From positions 1 through 5,414 of the forward strand of contig CBDUYN010000321.1 of the NCBI GenBank assembly GCA_965371445.1: a DNA stretch of 5,414 bases, read 5' to 3'. A model generated the notes under the pieces. It had not been told where the DNA came from. It saw only the letters and a list, made by a program, of their open reading frames with translations, and did not search any database. Positions 5,269-5,414 of this stretch are shown here, piece after piece. Numbering within the stretch: position 1 is the stretch's first letter; every line of letters begins with the position of its first letter. The position numbers and the translations under genes are program-made. This DNA is from DASWIG01 sp965371445. GTDB taxonomy: Bacteria > Acidobacteriota > Thermoanaerobaculia > Multivoradales > J023.

Positions 5269-5414
5269 CGGGACGGGGTCGATGCCAGTCAGCGGATCGG
5301 ACCCCTGCCTTCTTCTCGCTACATTCTCCCCCCGAACCGCCGAGATTCCTCCGAGCCCCCGCCACCCTCCCATGATCTCCTCGGGTCATGAAAGGACCCT
5401 GCCGCCCCCGTCAC
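5269..5414. other. Right-edge non-coding stretch
   Basis: No gene or rho-independent terminator is seen after the toxin stop. An 8-base inverted match (GTGACGGG at 5265-5272 and CCCGTCAC at 5407-5414) and two near-identical short motifs (GGACCCCTGCC, GGACCCTGCC) are present but could be chance. A minus-strand ATG near 5373 with GAGGAG upstream opens a frame antisense to the toxin that shows no family features. Confidence 0.3.

Noticed and set aside
4960..5373. Minus-strand frame with GAGGAG before ATG, antisense to the toxin
   Set aside because: The ribosome-site match is attractive, but the protein has no recognisable motif and overlaps an intact conserved toxin gene.

Overview
The window is GC-rich bacterial DNA, most likely from an Acidobacteriota-like or similar soil or metagenome-derived lineage. 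That guess rests on a fragment of an ADOP/MacB-type permease, a family greatly expanded in Acidobacteria, and on the TIR plus nSTAND and DUF433/DUF5615 content. It is weak taxonomic evidence. There are no rRNA, tRNA, CRISPR or recognisable transposase genes.

Layout. (1) Positions 1-400: the 3' part of a plus-strand gene of unknown function whose own C-terminus is lost; it collides head-on with the cut end of a minus-strand gene. (2) Positions 325-2223, minus strand: a compact three-gene cassette. It is transcribed in the order 2223->1645 (small beta-rich accessory protein), 1652->609 (BtrH-N/DUF4872-like protein, 8-base overlap with the first gene), then 567->325 (a truncated paralog of the first gene). 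This cassette looks less GC-rich than the flanks. (3) Positions 2285-2640, minus strand: an ADOP permease remnant whose start, ribosome binding site and possible promoter survive, but whose middle is deleted. (4) Positions 2936-4447, minus strand: a TIR-like protein gene overlapping by ATGA an nSTAND NTPase gene. The NTPase has lost its centre, including the Walker B region, and is frameshifted; the TIR protein also looks shortened. (5) Positions 4582-5268, plus strand: an intact DUF433 antitoxin / DUF5615 PIN-like toxin pair.

How it fits together. The right half looks like a defence-type neighbourhood: a decayed TIR-STAND signalling pair beside a live toxin-antitoxin module. The left half looks like a small natural-product or peptide-modification cassette built around a BtrH-like protein. 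A striking theme is that two long genes (the ADOP permease and the nSTAND NTPase), and probably the TIR gene, keep both ends but lack the middle. The plus-strand gene at the left edge and its convergent neighbour both lack their 3' ends. Either this is a region of heavy deletion decay or the assembly has collapsed; read mapping would tell which. The clearly intact genes are the two-gene part of the BtrH-like cassette (609-2223) and the toxin-antitoxin pair.
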